From the NCBI RefSeq assembly GCF_000374065.1, contig NZ_KB893290.1, positions 140,980 to 204,979 on the forward strand: DNA of 64,000 bases, read 5' to 3'. The DNA comes from Spirosoma luteum DSM 19990. GTDB lineage: Bacteria > Bacteroidota > Bacteroidia > Cytophagales > Spirosomataceae. Positions 1-9,360 of the stretch are shown piece after piece (the first letter of the stretch is position 1; each line of letters begins with the position of its first letter). The notes below the pieces were generated by a model. The model was given only the letters and a program-made list of their open reading frames with translations, had not been told where the DNA came from and made no database searches. A program made the position numbers and the translations under genes.

Positions 1-893
1 CCCCCGCCCCAGTGCCCACCGCCACTCACCGACTGAACGGCCTGCCCGTCCAGCACAATCCATGAATTGCGGTAACCCGTCCAGCGCCAGGTGGTAGAGG
101 CTCCAATAACATCCATTATGTTATCTTTCAGCACCTGCGGCAGGGGTTTCCGCCAGACACTAGTAGCGGCCAGGGCCAGAGCATTGACCCGCACATCGTT
201 GTACTCGTACACCGTTCCGGGCTTATTCCGGGTTCGGTTAAGCCACTTGGACGGGTCAGCATCAGGCCGGTCAGCCCAGTCGGTTTTGCCCCAGAGGGTT
301 CCTTCCCAGTCGCTGGTCTGGCGCAGCATATCGTCCCAGGTGATGGTGCGGTTGTGCGGAGTGTTGAAAAGGTTGAGTAGTTCGGGTTTGCCAAACTCAT
401 CCGCCGGGCGGGTGACCGGCTGTCCATACAGTTCGATGGGCGGCACATAACCCGCCACGGTATCGGTAACGCTCCGAATCAGCCCCCGGTCAACAGCCAG
501 CCCGACTACCGTGGAGAGGAAACTCTTGGTAACGCTGTGGGTAATATCAGGGCGTTGCGGCTCGCCCCATTCGGCTACAATATAGCCTTTATACACGATC
601 AGGCCGGAGGGCTCACCCCGGTCGTTGAACGGGCCAATCGCGTAGCCGAACGGCTCTTTACCAAACGACTGGTAGTGCGACTGTTCCATGCTCCGGGGGT
701 TTTTTATTTCGTTGGCCCGGTGGAAATCAATAGCCTCCTGAATTTTAGCCGCTGACAGCCCCATCTCGGCCGGGGTTTTATGTTGCCAGACCTGCGCCGT
801 TGGGAAATAAGGAGTGGTTTTGACTTTTGCCTTATTCTGGGCCAGGGTGATGGTACTGAATAACAAAAGAAGTGTAAGTAGCTTTGCAGTCAT
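1..893 (-). CDS. Serine hydrolase, beta-lactamase (class C-like) family, 3' end outside window
   Basis: The reverse strand is open from an ATG at 893 to the window edge, about 297 codons, with no stop, so the C-terminus is missing. The first 18 residues form a signal peptide ending in TLAQ, so the protein is exported to the periplasm. The nucleophile box S-V-T-K (Ser120, Lys123) follows a typical 'GLIVYKGYIVAEWG' strand, and a Tyr-x-Asn-type box (YEYND) and a Gly-rich SGGGH stretch follow. This is the order of the class C beta-lactamase/esterase/D-aminopeptidase superfamily. Substrate cannot be told; most Bacteroidota members are esterases or peptidases rather than resistance enzymes. Confidence 0.85.
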   Translation of the reverse strand, partial: MTAKLLTLLLLFSTITLAQNKAKVKTTPYFPTAQVWQHKTPAEMGLSAAKIQEAIDFHRANEIKNPRSMEQSHYQSFGKEPFGYAIGPFNDRGEPSGLIVYKGYIVAEWGEPQRPDITHSVTKSFLSTVVGLAVDRGLIRSVTDTVAGYVPPIELYGQPVTRPADEFGKPELLNLFNTPHNRTITWDDMLRQTSDWEGTLWGKTDWADRPDADPSKWLNRTRNKPGTVYEYNDVRVNALALAATSVWRKPLPQVLKDNIMDVIGASTTWRWTGYRNSWIVLDGQAVQSVSGGGHWGG

Positions 894-1095
894 TTAAGGA
901 AGCATTAGCGTTGATTAAACGCCTAAATAAACGGCTTTTTTTGACGCCTTCGGTGCCGGGTTGGCAAATAGCCAGCTTTGCCAGACTTTTTCGTTTTGAT
1001 ACCTGCCTCCTGCAAGGCAGTTACCTGTTTGGGCAGTCTCAACCATTTCGACCCATCGGCTGTTTAAGGGCTATCATCACCCCTATCCCTTTGTC

Positions 1096-1758
1096 ATGAA
1101 AAAGACGTACTATCTGTTAGTTGGTTTGTGGCTGCTGTCTACCGCATTCGTTGCGGCACAGGGTCGGTTTTCGGTGTCAGCAACGGCGGCTCCGGCCTAT
1201 GCCCACCTGAGTGCCCGGCTTAATTACCTGCAACCCGTTGGCAATGGGCAGTTTGAATCGTCGGTGTTCTCTACCAACACATCGTCGTTTGGTTATGCAG
1301 CCGGGGTCATGGGACACTATCGGTTTACGCCATCCTGGTCGGTGTCTACGGGTGTCTGGTACAACCGGCTGGGCTACGAAGGCCCCTTTCCCTTTGCGCC
1401 GGGACCTATCTCCGCCCGTATTATTTCGCAGACCACGCAGGTTCCTCTGCTGGTCAATTACCGCTCCCGTCAACAGCGGCTCTCGCCTTATTTTTCGGTT
1501 GGGGTGCTTACCAGCCTGCGCCGGTCAACGCTCTACCGGCCCGACAGCAACTCGGGGCAAACGGAAGCGAAAGTGGTTTTTAGCCGGTCCGACGATTACC
1601 GGCCGGTAGTGGGTGCCGGAATCGCTTATCGGGTCAGTACCCACGTATCGCTCCTGGTGCAACCCATGCTCATCTGGCAGTTCAGACCCGCCAATGACTA
1701 CGATCACTTTGTAGCCTACCAACTGAACGCCCTAACCCAACTGGTCTATTCCTTCTGA
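1096..1758 (+). CDS. Outer-membrane beta-barrel protein
   Basis: 220 residues with a clear signal peptide (MKKTYYLLVGLWLLSTAFVAAQ, cut near residue 22). The mature part alternates polar and hydrophobic residues in short strands (YAAGVMGHYRFTP, VSTGVWYNRLGY, VPLLVNYRSR, SPYFSVGV, VGAGIAYRV) and ends in an aromatic residue (LVYSF), the usual signature of a small porin-fold protein (outer-membrane beta-barrel/PorT-like family). It stands alone between a divergent hydrolase and a convergent regulator. Ligand unknown. Confidence 0.75.
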   Translation: MKKTYYLLVGLWLLSTAFVAAQGRFSVSATAAPAYAHLSARLNYLQPVGNGQFESSVFSTNTSSFGYAAGVMGHYRFTPSWSVSTGVWYNRLGYEGPFPFAPGPISARIISQTTQVPLLVNYRSRQQRLSPYFSVGVLTSLRRSTLYRPDSNSGQTEAKVVFSRSDDYRPVVGAGIAYRVSTHVSLLVQPMLIWQFRPANDYDHFVAYQLNALTQLVYSF

Positions 1759-1846
1759 CGCAACAAGCCAACAAAAAGGGAATTGGGGTAGCGTTTGCCG
1801 TGCCTGTGTTTCTTCATAGACCTGTTCAAGCCAATCGTGTTTACCA

Positions 1847-4669
1847 TCATACCTCCACTGGCGACCGGCGGTACTCCGAGGGGGTTTTTCGGGTGTGCTG
1901 CTTGAAGAAGGTAGTGAAATAGGCGGGGGAGTTGAAGCCGGTTTCTACCGCAATATCAGCCATGGATTTGGTGGTTTCGCGAAGGAGATACTTGGCCCGT
2001 TTCAGCCGAATGTCCGTCAGGTAGTCCATCACGTTCATGTCCAGCACGGCCTGTACTTTGCGGTACAACTGCACGCGGGAAAGGCCCATGTCGCGGCTTA
2101 GTTTTTCTACGCCAAACGCCGGGTCGGTGAGGTTTTGCTCCACCAGGGCGGCCAGCTCATTGATAAATTTCTTGTCTTCCCGGTTACCGGTCTGGGCGGA
2201 GAAATCGGACGCAAAACGCTGTTGCAGCTTCTGCCGGTTCGCCAGCGTGGTGCGGATGGACTCCAGCAGGTAGGCAGTGTTGAATGGCTTGGTCAGGTAC
2301 ATATCAGCCCCCGCCCGCGTGCCTTCAATCCGGCTTTCCATCTGCCCTTTGGCCGTGAGCAGGATAACGGGAATGTGGGAGGTACGCCAGTCGGTTTTGA
2401 CGCGCTGCGTCAGTTGAAACCCATCCATCGACACGTCAGCGCCGGTGGGCATCATCACATCGCTGATAATCAGGTCGGGGATTGTTTCCAGCGCCCGCTC
2501 CCACCCGGCCAGTCCCGAACGTTCGGCCACTACGTCGAATTCCTTCCCCAGCCGGGCTGCCAGAAAGGCACGTAACTCGTCGTTATCTTCCACCACCAAT
2601 ACCGTAGCCGCCTGCCTGTCCGGCAGCGCAACGGGTTGCTGGCTTTCCATTTCGCCCTCGGTGTCGTCAATCAGCGATTGATACAGGGCGGTTTTCTGGC
2701 TGATGGCACCGTCTAGCTCATCGGCATCCAGGTGGGCATTCCCCAGGGGCAGCAACACGGTAAACGTGGTTCCTTTGTCTTTTTCGGACTGTACGCTGAT
2801 ATCGCCCTGGTGCAGCTGGATAAACTCCATCGACAGGGCCAGCCCCAGCCCTTTGGAGAGATTGAACGTCTTTGTTCCGCTGAAGAACAAATCGAAGGCG
2901 TGGGCCTGCTCATCGGGGGTCATCCCGTCGCCATTGTCTTCCACCTGAATCCTGACCCGGCCATCCAGCGTATCCAGCCGCACGTGAATCAGCCCCCCTT
3001 TGGGCGTGTATTTGAAGGCGTTGGCCAGCAGATTGACGATAACTTTATCCAGCTTTTCCCCATCGAACCAGACCGGCAGTCGGGGGCTGGACGGGATGAA
3101 TTGCAGGTCGATTCGCTGCTTTTCGGCTTTCCGCCGAAAGTCCTGCACAATATCCTGAATAAACGCCACCAGGTCCTGCTCGGCCGCGTGCAACCGCTGC
3201 TTGCCCGCGTCCGTCTTGCGCAAATCCAGCATCTGGTCGATTAGGCGCAGTAACCGGTACGCGTTTTTCTGCACCAGCGACAGGTTACTCTTCAACTCGT
3301 GGGGAGGGACCGTTTTCTGACTCAACATGTCCTCCGTGGGGGTCAGAATCAGGCTCAGGGGTGTGTTGAACTCGTGGGAGATGTAGGAATAAAACCGGAG
3401 TTTTTCTTCCGTGGCCAGCCGTGCCTGCGCCGATACGCGCTCGATTTCGTCTTTCTGCGCCCGTATTGCCCCGTTCTGTTTTTCGAGCAGTTCGTACGCC
3501 GTCCGCTTCGACCGGAACAGGTACAGCGCGTAGCCTCCCAGCACAATGGCTATCAGCAACAGCGTAACGATGAGGTAAAGTGTGTTTTTCTGCGACGCGT
3601 AGGTGCGGTTCAGTTCGTCGATGCGCTGGATCTGCTTCTCAATATCCTGTTGCTGCTCCATCACTTTTTCGTTCTGGAGTTGCATGATCCGCACGTTGGT
3701 AGAGTCGATGAGCGTGGTGGTCAGGCGATTCTCGCGTTTGAAGGGTTGTTTTTTGAGGATGGCCACCGCCGTTCGGATGGCTTCCTTGCCCCCCGTCGGG
3801 TAAAGCACGGTGGCGTTCAGGATGCCCCGGTCCACGAGGCCAATGCCTTCATTTTTACCGGGCAATCCATCCACCCCAATGATTTTCACCCGGTTTTGCA
3901 GCCCCAGTTTCTGACAGACGGCGTAGGCTTTCAGGGCCGTTCGGTCATTCTGGGCGAAGATAAGGTCGATGGAGGGCGTGGCGGTCAGCAGTTGCGTCAG
4001 CTTACCGGCGAAGGATTGTTTATCCCAATCACCTTCCAGCTTGGTCACCAGTCGCAGGGCAGGGTGGCGGTCAATGGCTTCGATGAAACCCCGGTGCCGG
4101 TCGATGTCGGCCGATGAACCCGGCGATTCACCAATCTCGACCACGTTTCCGCTACCTTTCAGCAGGGCGCTGGCGTAGGTACCCGCCGTGCGGCCAACCT
4201 CTACGTTATCCGCCCCCACGTAAGCCGTGTACTGGTCGGACGCGGTGCGCCGGTCCAGGATAACCACCGGGATTCCCTGCTGGTAGGCTTTTTCCACGAT
4301 GGGCGTAATGGGCAGGGCCGCGTTGGGCGACACAATCAGCAGGTCGACACGCTGGTCGATCAGTTCCTGGATTTGCTTCACCTGACGGCTACTCTGGCCC
4401 CCCGCATCTTTTATAACGAAGTCGATTTCGGGTGTGAATGACAGCTCCCGGCTCATGTTCTCCTGCATCGTTTTGCGCCAGGTGTCGGCACTGGTGCGCT
4501 GCGAAAAGCCGATGCGGAGCGATTTACTGTCGGAAGAGTCCGACTGACAGGCCACCGTACCCATCCAGACGACCAGCATCAGCAGTTGGGCGAGGGTTGC
4601 CCGGTTAGGTCGATATTCGCCTGAACACAAACCCGTCTGCCTGTTTAGCCGATTCGCTGAATGATGCAT
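1847..4669 (-). CDS. Hybrid sensor: periplasmic sugar-binding domain, histidine kinase, receiver, AraC output
   Basis: One polypeptide of about 940 residues carries a whole signalling pathway. Numbering from the ATG at 4669: a lipoprotein-like signal (VVWMGTVAC, Cys41), a LacI/ribose-binding-type periplasmic domain (about 50-325), a coiled coil, a transmembrane helix (about 364-386), a HisKA domain with ISHEFNTP (His432), a HATPase domain with N box (NLLANAFKYTP) and DNGDGM, a receiver domain with phospho-Asp737 (IISDVMMP), and a C-terminal AraC helix-turn-helix (about 840-935). It should bind a small sugar outside and control transcription directly. An in-frame ATG at 4732 lies upstream of a TATCTTTG box at 4698-4705, so I prefer 4669. 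No SusC/D pair lies nearby to name the regulon. Confidence 0.9.
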   Translation of the reverse strand: MHHSANRLNRQTGLCSGEYRPNRATLAQLLMLVVWMGTVACQSDSSDSKSLRIGFSQRTSADTWRKTMQENMSRELSFTPEIDFVIKDAGGQSSRQVKQIQELIDQRVDLLIVSPNAALPITPIVEKAYQQGIPVVILDRRTASDQYTAYVGADNVEVGRTAGTYASALLKGSGNVVEIGESPGSSADIDRHRGFIEAIDRHPALRLVTKLEGDWDKQSFAGKLTQLLTATPSIDLIFAQNDRTALKAYAVCQKLGLQNRVKIIGVDGLPGKNEGIGLVDRGILNATVLYPTGGKEAIRTAVAILKKQPFKRENRLTTTLIDSTNVRIMQLQNEKVMEQQQDIEKQIQRIDELNRTYASQKNTLYLIVTLLLIAIVLGGYALYLFRSKRTAYELLEKQNGAIRAQKDEIERVSAQARLATEEKLRFYSYISHEFNTPLSLILTPTEDMLSQKTVPPHELKSNLSLVQKNAYRLLRLIDQMLDLRKTDAGKQRLHAAEQDLVAFIQDIVQDFRRKAEKQRIDLQFIPSSPRLPVWFDGEKLDKVIVNLLANAFKYTPKGGLIHVRLDTLDGRVRIQVEDNGDGMTPDEQAHAFDLFFSGTKTFNLSKGLGLALSMEFIQLHQGDISVQSEKDKGTTFTVLLPLGNAHLDADELDGAISQKTALYQSLIDDTEGEMESQQPVALPDRQAATVLVVEDNDELRAFLAARLGKEFDVVAERSGLAGWERALETIPDLIISDVMMPTGADVSMDGFQLTQRVKTDWRTSHIPVILLTAKGQMESRIEGTRAGADMYLTKPFNTAYLLESIRTTLANRQKLQQRFASDFSAQTGNREDKKFINELAALVEQNLTDPAFGVEKLSRDMGLSRVQLYRKVQAVLDMNVMDYLTDIRLKRAKYLLRETTKSMADIAVETGFNSPAYFTTFFKQHTRKTPSEYRRSPVEV

Positions 4670-4697
4670 GGAGGAGGGAGCCGTTTTTGGTATTGTC

Positions 4698-4705
4698 CAA
4701 AGATA
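4698..4705 (-). promoter_or_regulatory. Putative -7 box upstream of hybrid sensor
   Basis: Read on the minus strand this is TATCTTTG, an exact fit to the Bacteroidota -7 consensus TAnnTTTG, 29 bases before the ATG at 4669. It lies inside the longer alternative reading frame starting at 4732, which favours the shorter protein. No confident -33 TTTG was seen. Confidence 0.45.
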
Positions 4706-4837
4706 ATCTATGCGTATTTGACTACAAAACAATTCAGAACCGGCGGTTATAATCGGCCATTAATCTACCTCTTATGTAACGGCATTAGGGAACTCTCTTT
4801 ATCTTGCCCACGAAAAACCTAGTCTACCCTCCTTTTT

Positions 4838-7123
4838 ATGCAACAAAAAATTCGCCGTGAGGATGCCCTGGCGTACCACGCCAACGGCCGCCCCGGCAAA
4901 CTGGAAGTTATCCCAACCAAAGAATACAGCACCCAGGCCGACCTCTCGCTGGCTTACTCGCCAGGCGTGGCCGAACCCTGTTTAGCCATCGCCGAAAATA
5001 AAGAAGACGTTTACAAATATACCGCCAAAGGCAACCTGGTGGCCGTTATCAGCAACGGAACCGCCGTGCTGGGCCTGGGCGATATTGGCCCCGAAGCCAG
5101 CAAACCCGTGATGGAAGGCAAAGGGCTGCTGTTTAAAATCTACGCCGACATCGACGTATTCGACATTGAACTCGACACCAAAAACGTGGATGAGTTCGTC
5201 AGGATGGTCAAAATTCTGGAACCCACCTTCGGCGGGGTCAATCTGGAAGATATAAAAGCCCCGGAATGCTTTGAAATTGAGGAACGGCTCAAGGCCGACC
5301 TCAATATTCCCATTATGCACGACGACCAGCACGGCACGGCCATCATTTCGGCGGCTGCCCTGCTCAACGCGCTGGAAATTGTGGGCAAGACCATTCAGGA
5401 CGTAAAAATCCTGATCAACGGCGCGGGGGCGTCGGCCATTTCCTGCACCAAGCTGTACGTGTCCCTCGGAGCCAATGTAGACAATGTGGTGATGTGCGAT
5501 AGCAAGGGCGTTATCCGGTCCGACCGCACCGACCTCGACGAGCGGAAATCATTGTTTGCCACCAGCCGCGATATGCACACGCTGGAAGAAGCCTTCGTGG
5601 GGGCCGACGTGTTTGTGGGCTTATCCAAGGGCAACACGGTGAGTCAGGACATGGTACGGTCGATGGCCGACAACCCGATTGTGTTTGCGATGGCGAATCC
5701 CACGCCCGAAATCAGCTACGAAGACGCCATCGACGCCCGGCCCGACATCATCATGGCAACGGGCCGTTCGGACTACCCCAATCAGGTGAACAACGTGCTG
5801 GGCTTTCCGTACATTTTCCGGGGAGCGCTGGACGTTCGGGCGACCGAAATCAACGAAGCCATGAAACTGGCCGCCGTTCACGCCCTGGCCGACATGGCCA
5901 AAAAGCCCGTTCCCGATCTGGTGAACATGGCCTATGGCACGGACAACCTGCTGTTTGGCCGTCATTACATCATTCCCAAACCTGTTGACCCCCGCCTGCT
6001 CGAAACGGTGGCCCCGGCCGTGGCGAAAGCCGCCATGGAATCGGGCGTGGCCAAACACCCCATTACCGACTGGGACGCCTACGAAAGTCAGCTGGCCCGC
6101 CGACTGGGGCAGGATACCCGGATTTCCAGGGTCATCAACAACAAGGCCCGCACCAACCCGAAACGGGTAGTCTTTGCCGATGCCGAAAACCTGAAAGTGC
6201 TCAAAGCGGCCCAGCAGGTGCGGGATTCGGGTATCGCCCACCCCATATTGCTCGGCGAACAGGCCACCATTCAGGCCATGATTACCCAGAACAGCCTCGA
6301 CCTGGCCGACGTGCCCATCATTGACCCACGGGCGCACGAGCAACTGGCTACGGTGGAGCAGTTTGGCGAGCAGTTCTACAAGAAGCGGTACCGCAAAGGC
6401 ATCAGTGCCGCCGAAGCCCGGAAGCGGATGCTGTCGCGCAACTACTACGGGGCCATGATGGTGGAAACCGGGCAGGCCGACGCCCTGATTTCCGGCCTGA
6501 CGCAAAGCTACCCGGATACCATTCGCCCGGCGCTGCAGGTGATTGGCAAAGAGCCGGGGGTGCAGAAAGTGGCGGGGATGTACATCCTGCTCACCAACCG
6601 GGGGCCGCTGTTCTTCTCGGATACCACCGTGAACGTGAATCCCACGGCGCAGGATATTGTGGAGATTACCGAACTGACGGCGCGGGCGGTGGAGCGGTTC
6701 AACATCAAGCCCCGCATTGCGCTGGTGACCTATTCCAACTTCGGCAGTGCCAAAGGCGAAGACGCCGACAAGATGCAGGAAGCAACGGACATTCTCCAGC
6801 GGAAACACCCCGACATGGTGGTGGACGGCTCCATGCAGGCCCACCTGGCCTTCAACACCGACCTGCTGCGGCAGAATTACCCCCTCAGCAAACTGGTAGA
6901 CGAAGGGGCCAACACCCTGATTTTCCCCAACCTCTCAGCCGCCAACATAGCCTACAACCTGATGCGGGAAGCGGCCGGCCCGCGCTCCGTTGGTTTCGAC
7001 GCGATCGGCCCCATTCTGCTGGGCATGTGCAAACCCGTCTACGTCCTCCAGCTCGGCTCCTCCGAACGCGAAATCGTGAATATGGTCGCCATTGCGGTGG
7101 TGGAAGCGCAGGGGGTTGGGTGA
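4838..7123 (+). CDS. maeB: NADP-dependent malic enzyme with phosphotransacetylase-like domain (MaeB type)
   Basis: 761 residues, the usual length of the MaeB fusion. Oxidative decarboxylation of malate to pyruvate with NAD(P) in the cytoplasm links the TCA cycle to pyruvate and NADPH. The N-terminal malic domain (1-430) has [10 protein letters not shown], the metal/substrate segment [11 protein letters not shown], and the nucleotide-binding loop [10 protein letters not shown]. The C-terminal half (about 440-760) is a phosphate acetyl/butyryltransferase-like domain ([32 protein letters not shown]), thought to be regulatory in this family. It is monocistronic, divergent from the hybrid sensor, and followed by two stem-loops. 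Confidence 0.95.
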   Translation: MQQKIRREDALAYHANGRPGKLEVIPTKEYSTQADLSLAYSPGVAEPCLAIAENKEDVYKYTAKGNLVAVISNGTAVLGLGDIGPEASKPVMEGKGLLFKIYADIDVFDIELDTKNVDEFVRMVKILEPTFGGVNLEDIKAPECFEIEERLKADLNIPIMHDDQHGTAIISAAALLNALEIVGKTIQDVKILINGAGASAISCTKLYVSLGANVDNVVMCDSKGVIRSDRTDLDERKSLFATSRDMHTLEEAFVGADVFVGLSKGNTVSQDMVRSMADNPIVFAMANPTPEISYEDAIDARPDIIMATGRSDYPNQVNNVLGFPYIFRGALDVRATEINEAMKLAAVHALADMAKKPVPDLVNMAYGTDNLLFGRHYIIPKPVDPRLLETVAPAVAKAAMESGVAKHPITDWDAYESQLARRLGQDTRISRVINNKARTNPKRVVFADAENLKVLKAAQQVRDSGIAHPILLGEQATIQAMITQNSLDLADVPIIDPRAHEQLATVEQFGEQFYKKRYRKGISAAEARKRMLSRNYYGAMMVETGQADALISGLTQSYPDTIRPALQVIGKEPGVQKVAGMYILLTNRGPLFFSDTTVNVNPTAQDIVEITELTARAVERFNIKPRIALVTYSNFGSAKGEDADKMQEATDILQRKHPDMVVDGSMQAHLAFNTDLLRQNYPLSKLVDEGANTLIFPNLSAANIAYNLMREAAGPRSVGFDAIGPILLGMCKPVYVLQLGSSEREIVNMVAIAVVEAQGVG

Positions 7124-7137
7124 GCCTATTTATATAC

Positions 7138-7232
7138 CCAACAATACAAAATGCGCATTGCGTATTCTGTATTGTTGGTAATACTAATTGTTATGGCAAC
7201 AATACGAAATACGCAACGCGCTTTTCGTATTG
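7138..7232. repeat. Two related stem-loops at the core/island junction
   Basis: Directly after maeB come two imperfect palindromes. The first (7138-7178) has about 20-base arms (ccaacaatacaaaatgcgca against its near complement, two mismatches) with almost no loop. The second (7200-7232) has arms caatacgaaa / tttcgtattg. Both carry the same core, caatac-R-aaat-R-cgca, so they look like copies of one element. They may end maeB transcription or mark the edge of the AT-rich island. Confidence 0.6.
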
Positions 7233-7366
7233 CACTTCAAACTAAGTATACATAAATAATTAACTGTCAAATAGATATACAAAAAGATCGGTTATCAGTC
7301 AAAGCTCTATAGTGCTTTATTGAATGAGTATAAACATGCGTATATTTACGAGCTGGCAGAAATTTT

Positions 7367-9172
7367 ATGACAAAATTCGAAACCTTACTAAACATTCTTG
7401 ACACAATCATTAAAGAGGCTCCCTCTTCAATGACCAAGAAGTATCCCAAGAAGCCGAAGGATACAGAAGAATTAAATCAAGCTCGTTCCCGAGCATTTAT
7501 TCATTTGTATTTAAAAGTAAGTTTTGGGCTTCTTGATTTCAATGAAAGAGAACATTTTATTACAGACGAAAGTTATGACGGAGGAATAGACGGCTATTAT
7601 ATAAATAAAGAGAATAAAACAGTATATTTTATCCAATCAAAGTTTAGAACGAATAGTAGCAATTTTGAAACTAAAGAAATTGCCTTGGAGGAAATTTTAG
7701 TGATGGACGTAAATAGAGTTCTTGATGGGGAAGAATTTGATGAAAATGGCAATGAGTATAATGGGAAGATTAAGCAACTCCAACGTGAAATATCGACAAC
7801 AGAAAGTATTGCTCGTTATTCTAATCAGGTAATTATCCTTGCAAATCTTTTCAATATTAAACAAAGCGACTTAAGAAAACTAACAGGTGGATTTGCAAGC
7901 GAGGTTTTCGATTTCGAACAATGCTATGACAAACTTGTATTCCCGGTTATTACAGGTACCTTTTTTAATGCGACAGATTTAAATATTAATATTGATTTAA
8001 GCAACAAGAATGCTGGTAGTAAAATAAGTTATACAGTACAAACGAAAAAAGGAGAATGCGAAATAACGGTTTTGTTTGTACCTACAATTGAGTTAGGAAG
8101 AATAATGTACAGGTATAAAAACTCTATACTCAAATATAATCCTCGGAGTTATTTGGGGCATGAAGGCAAGAACGTAAATAATGCTATCCGAGAAACTATA
8201 ATTGAAAAGTACACAAACGAATTTGCTCTTTTTAATAACGGTATAACAATGCTGTCTGATGAGACTTATATCAATGAAAAAATCGGTCAAAAAAACAAAG
8301 CTCAGTTAATAGTAAAAAATCCACAAATAATTAATGGCGGACAAACTTCCTATACATTAAGTAGAATTTACGAAGAGAACATACAAAAAGATGTCGAAAA
8401 AGTTTTTCTTAACAAAGAGGTTTTACTTAAAATAATTACACTTCTTGAAAACAATAAGCATGAAAGCAAAGTGGAGTTAATAAATGATATTTCTGAAGCA
8501 ACTAACAAGCAGACACCAGTAATTCATGCTGATAAAATGTCAAATGAAAAGTTGCAAATTGAAATACAAAAATGTTTATTTGATAGATATGGCTTACTCT
8601 ATGAGCGAAAAAGAGGTGAATTTGCAGATGGCGTATTCAATGGATACATCCCACAAGAAGCAGTCATGGAAAGAAATCTCTTTTTCAGAATGTTCTATTG
8701 TGCAAACGGAAGAATTACAAAAGCAAGAGAGAAAAAGCTGTTTCTCAAGCAAGGCATCACCTTCCAGTCTTTGACAGCAGGTGATAAGTTGGATAATTCT
8801 TATTTTGGTTATCTATGTTTTCAGAAACTTGATGAGATGAAACAACCCACTCAACGGGTTGACCTCTCTACTTATGCAAAAGTTTTTGTAATGACGGTGC
8901 TGTTTAAACCAGGTAAACTTGTAGACTACAATGCTATAGCAGACAATTCATACAAACTTGTTAACCAACATTGGAAAGGATTTTTGGAACATTACAAGGA
9001 TAATATTGCAGAAACAAAAACAAGAATAAATAAAAAGACGCAAGAAGTAACCACCTACCAAAGTTACAATTACTCCAAATGGTTTGACAGTGCAAGATTC
9101 CGTCAAGATATTATTGATTACTTTTCGACCAAAACTTCTGCCAACATTGGTATTGCCAATAGTGGGGCTTGA
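7367..9172 (+). CDS. AIPR-family protein with N-terminal PD-(D/E)xK-like nuclease domain
   Basis: 601 residues, AT-rich, Lys/Asn-rich. The AIPR (abortive infection phage resistance) family signature is plain: TNEFALFNNGITML (about 284-297) and NPQIINGGQTSYTL (about 318-331). The N-terminus has a restriction-nuclease-like pattern, DGGIDGYY (Asp75) followed 15 residues on by FIQSKFR (Gln90-x-Lys92), matching the D...(E/Q)xK active site. Characterised relatives act in abortive-infection or restriction-type phage defence; nuclease activity here is inferred. It is the first gene of the island and is preceded by TATATTTA, a weak -7 match. No methylase accompanies it, so if it restricts DNA it should sense invaders another way. 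Confidence 0.85.
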   Translation: MTKFETLLNILDTIIKEAPSSMTKKYPKKPKDTEELNQARSRAFIHLYLKVSFGLLDFNEREHFITDESYDGGIDGYYINKENKTVYFIQSKFRTNSSNFETKEIALEEILVMDVNRVLDGEEFDENGNEYNGKIKQLQREISTTESIARYSNQVIILANLFNIKQSDLRKLTGGFASEVFDFEQCYDKLVFPVITGTFFNATDLNINIDLSNKNAGSKISYTVQTKKGECEITVLFVPTIELGRIMYRYKNSILKYNPRSYLGHEGKNVNNAIRETIIEKYTNEFALFNNGITMLSDETYINEKIGQKNKAQLIVKNPQIINGGQTSYTLSRIYEENIQKDVEKVFLNKEVLLKIITLLENNKHESKVELINDISEATNKQTPVIHADKMSNEKLQIEIQKCLFDRYGLLYERKRGEFADGVFNGYIPQEAVMERNLFFRMFYCANGRITKAREKKLFLKQGITFQSLTAGDKLDNSYFGYLCFQKLDEMKQPTQRVDLSTYAKVFVMTVLFKPGKLVDYNAIADNSYKLVNQHWKGFLEHYKDNIAETKTRINKKTQEVTTYQSYNYSKWFDSARFRQDIIDYFSTKTSANIGIANSGA

Positions 9173-9279
9173 CATTGGAGCAATCATCAGCAGTAATTCT
9201 TCTGTGCTGTGGTTTGTGGCTTGATGAATAAAGACCAGCTTTAGTTCTTAATATTTATCTTTATCAAAAAGCTAGGCAG

Positions 9280-9345
9280 CAGTTCCGGGCGGACGAATAT
9301 AAAATTCCCCACCATCGGCAATACCTGCTCGTTGTATGCAATTTA
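9280..9345 (+). other. Cassette-like border upstream of the cyclase-like gene
   Basis: The gap between the AIPR gene and the next gene contains cagttccgggcggacgaata (9280-9299), nearly matched by cagttccagccgacaaatat at 10307-10326 in the following gap, and ends with CGTTGTATGCAATTTA (9330-9345). The reverse complement of that last piece agrees at 12 of 16 positions with the sequence starting at the stop codon of the next gene (10231-10246). The gene at 9361-10233 is therefore bracketed by related inverted borders, as in cassette arrays. Function is inferred. Confidence 0.35.
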
Positions 9346-9360
9346 AAAGCACCCTCTATA

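Noticed and set aside
3299-4117. Open frame antisense to the hybrid sensor
   Set aside because: No signal, domain or promoter; the minus-strand gene has complete domains across it.
5621-6844. Long open frame antisense to maeB
   Set aside because: It mirrors the codon pattern of a high-GC gene, has His/Gly-rich composition and no domain; maeB on the plus strand is certain.
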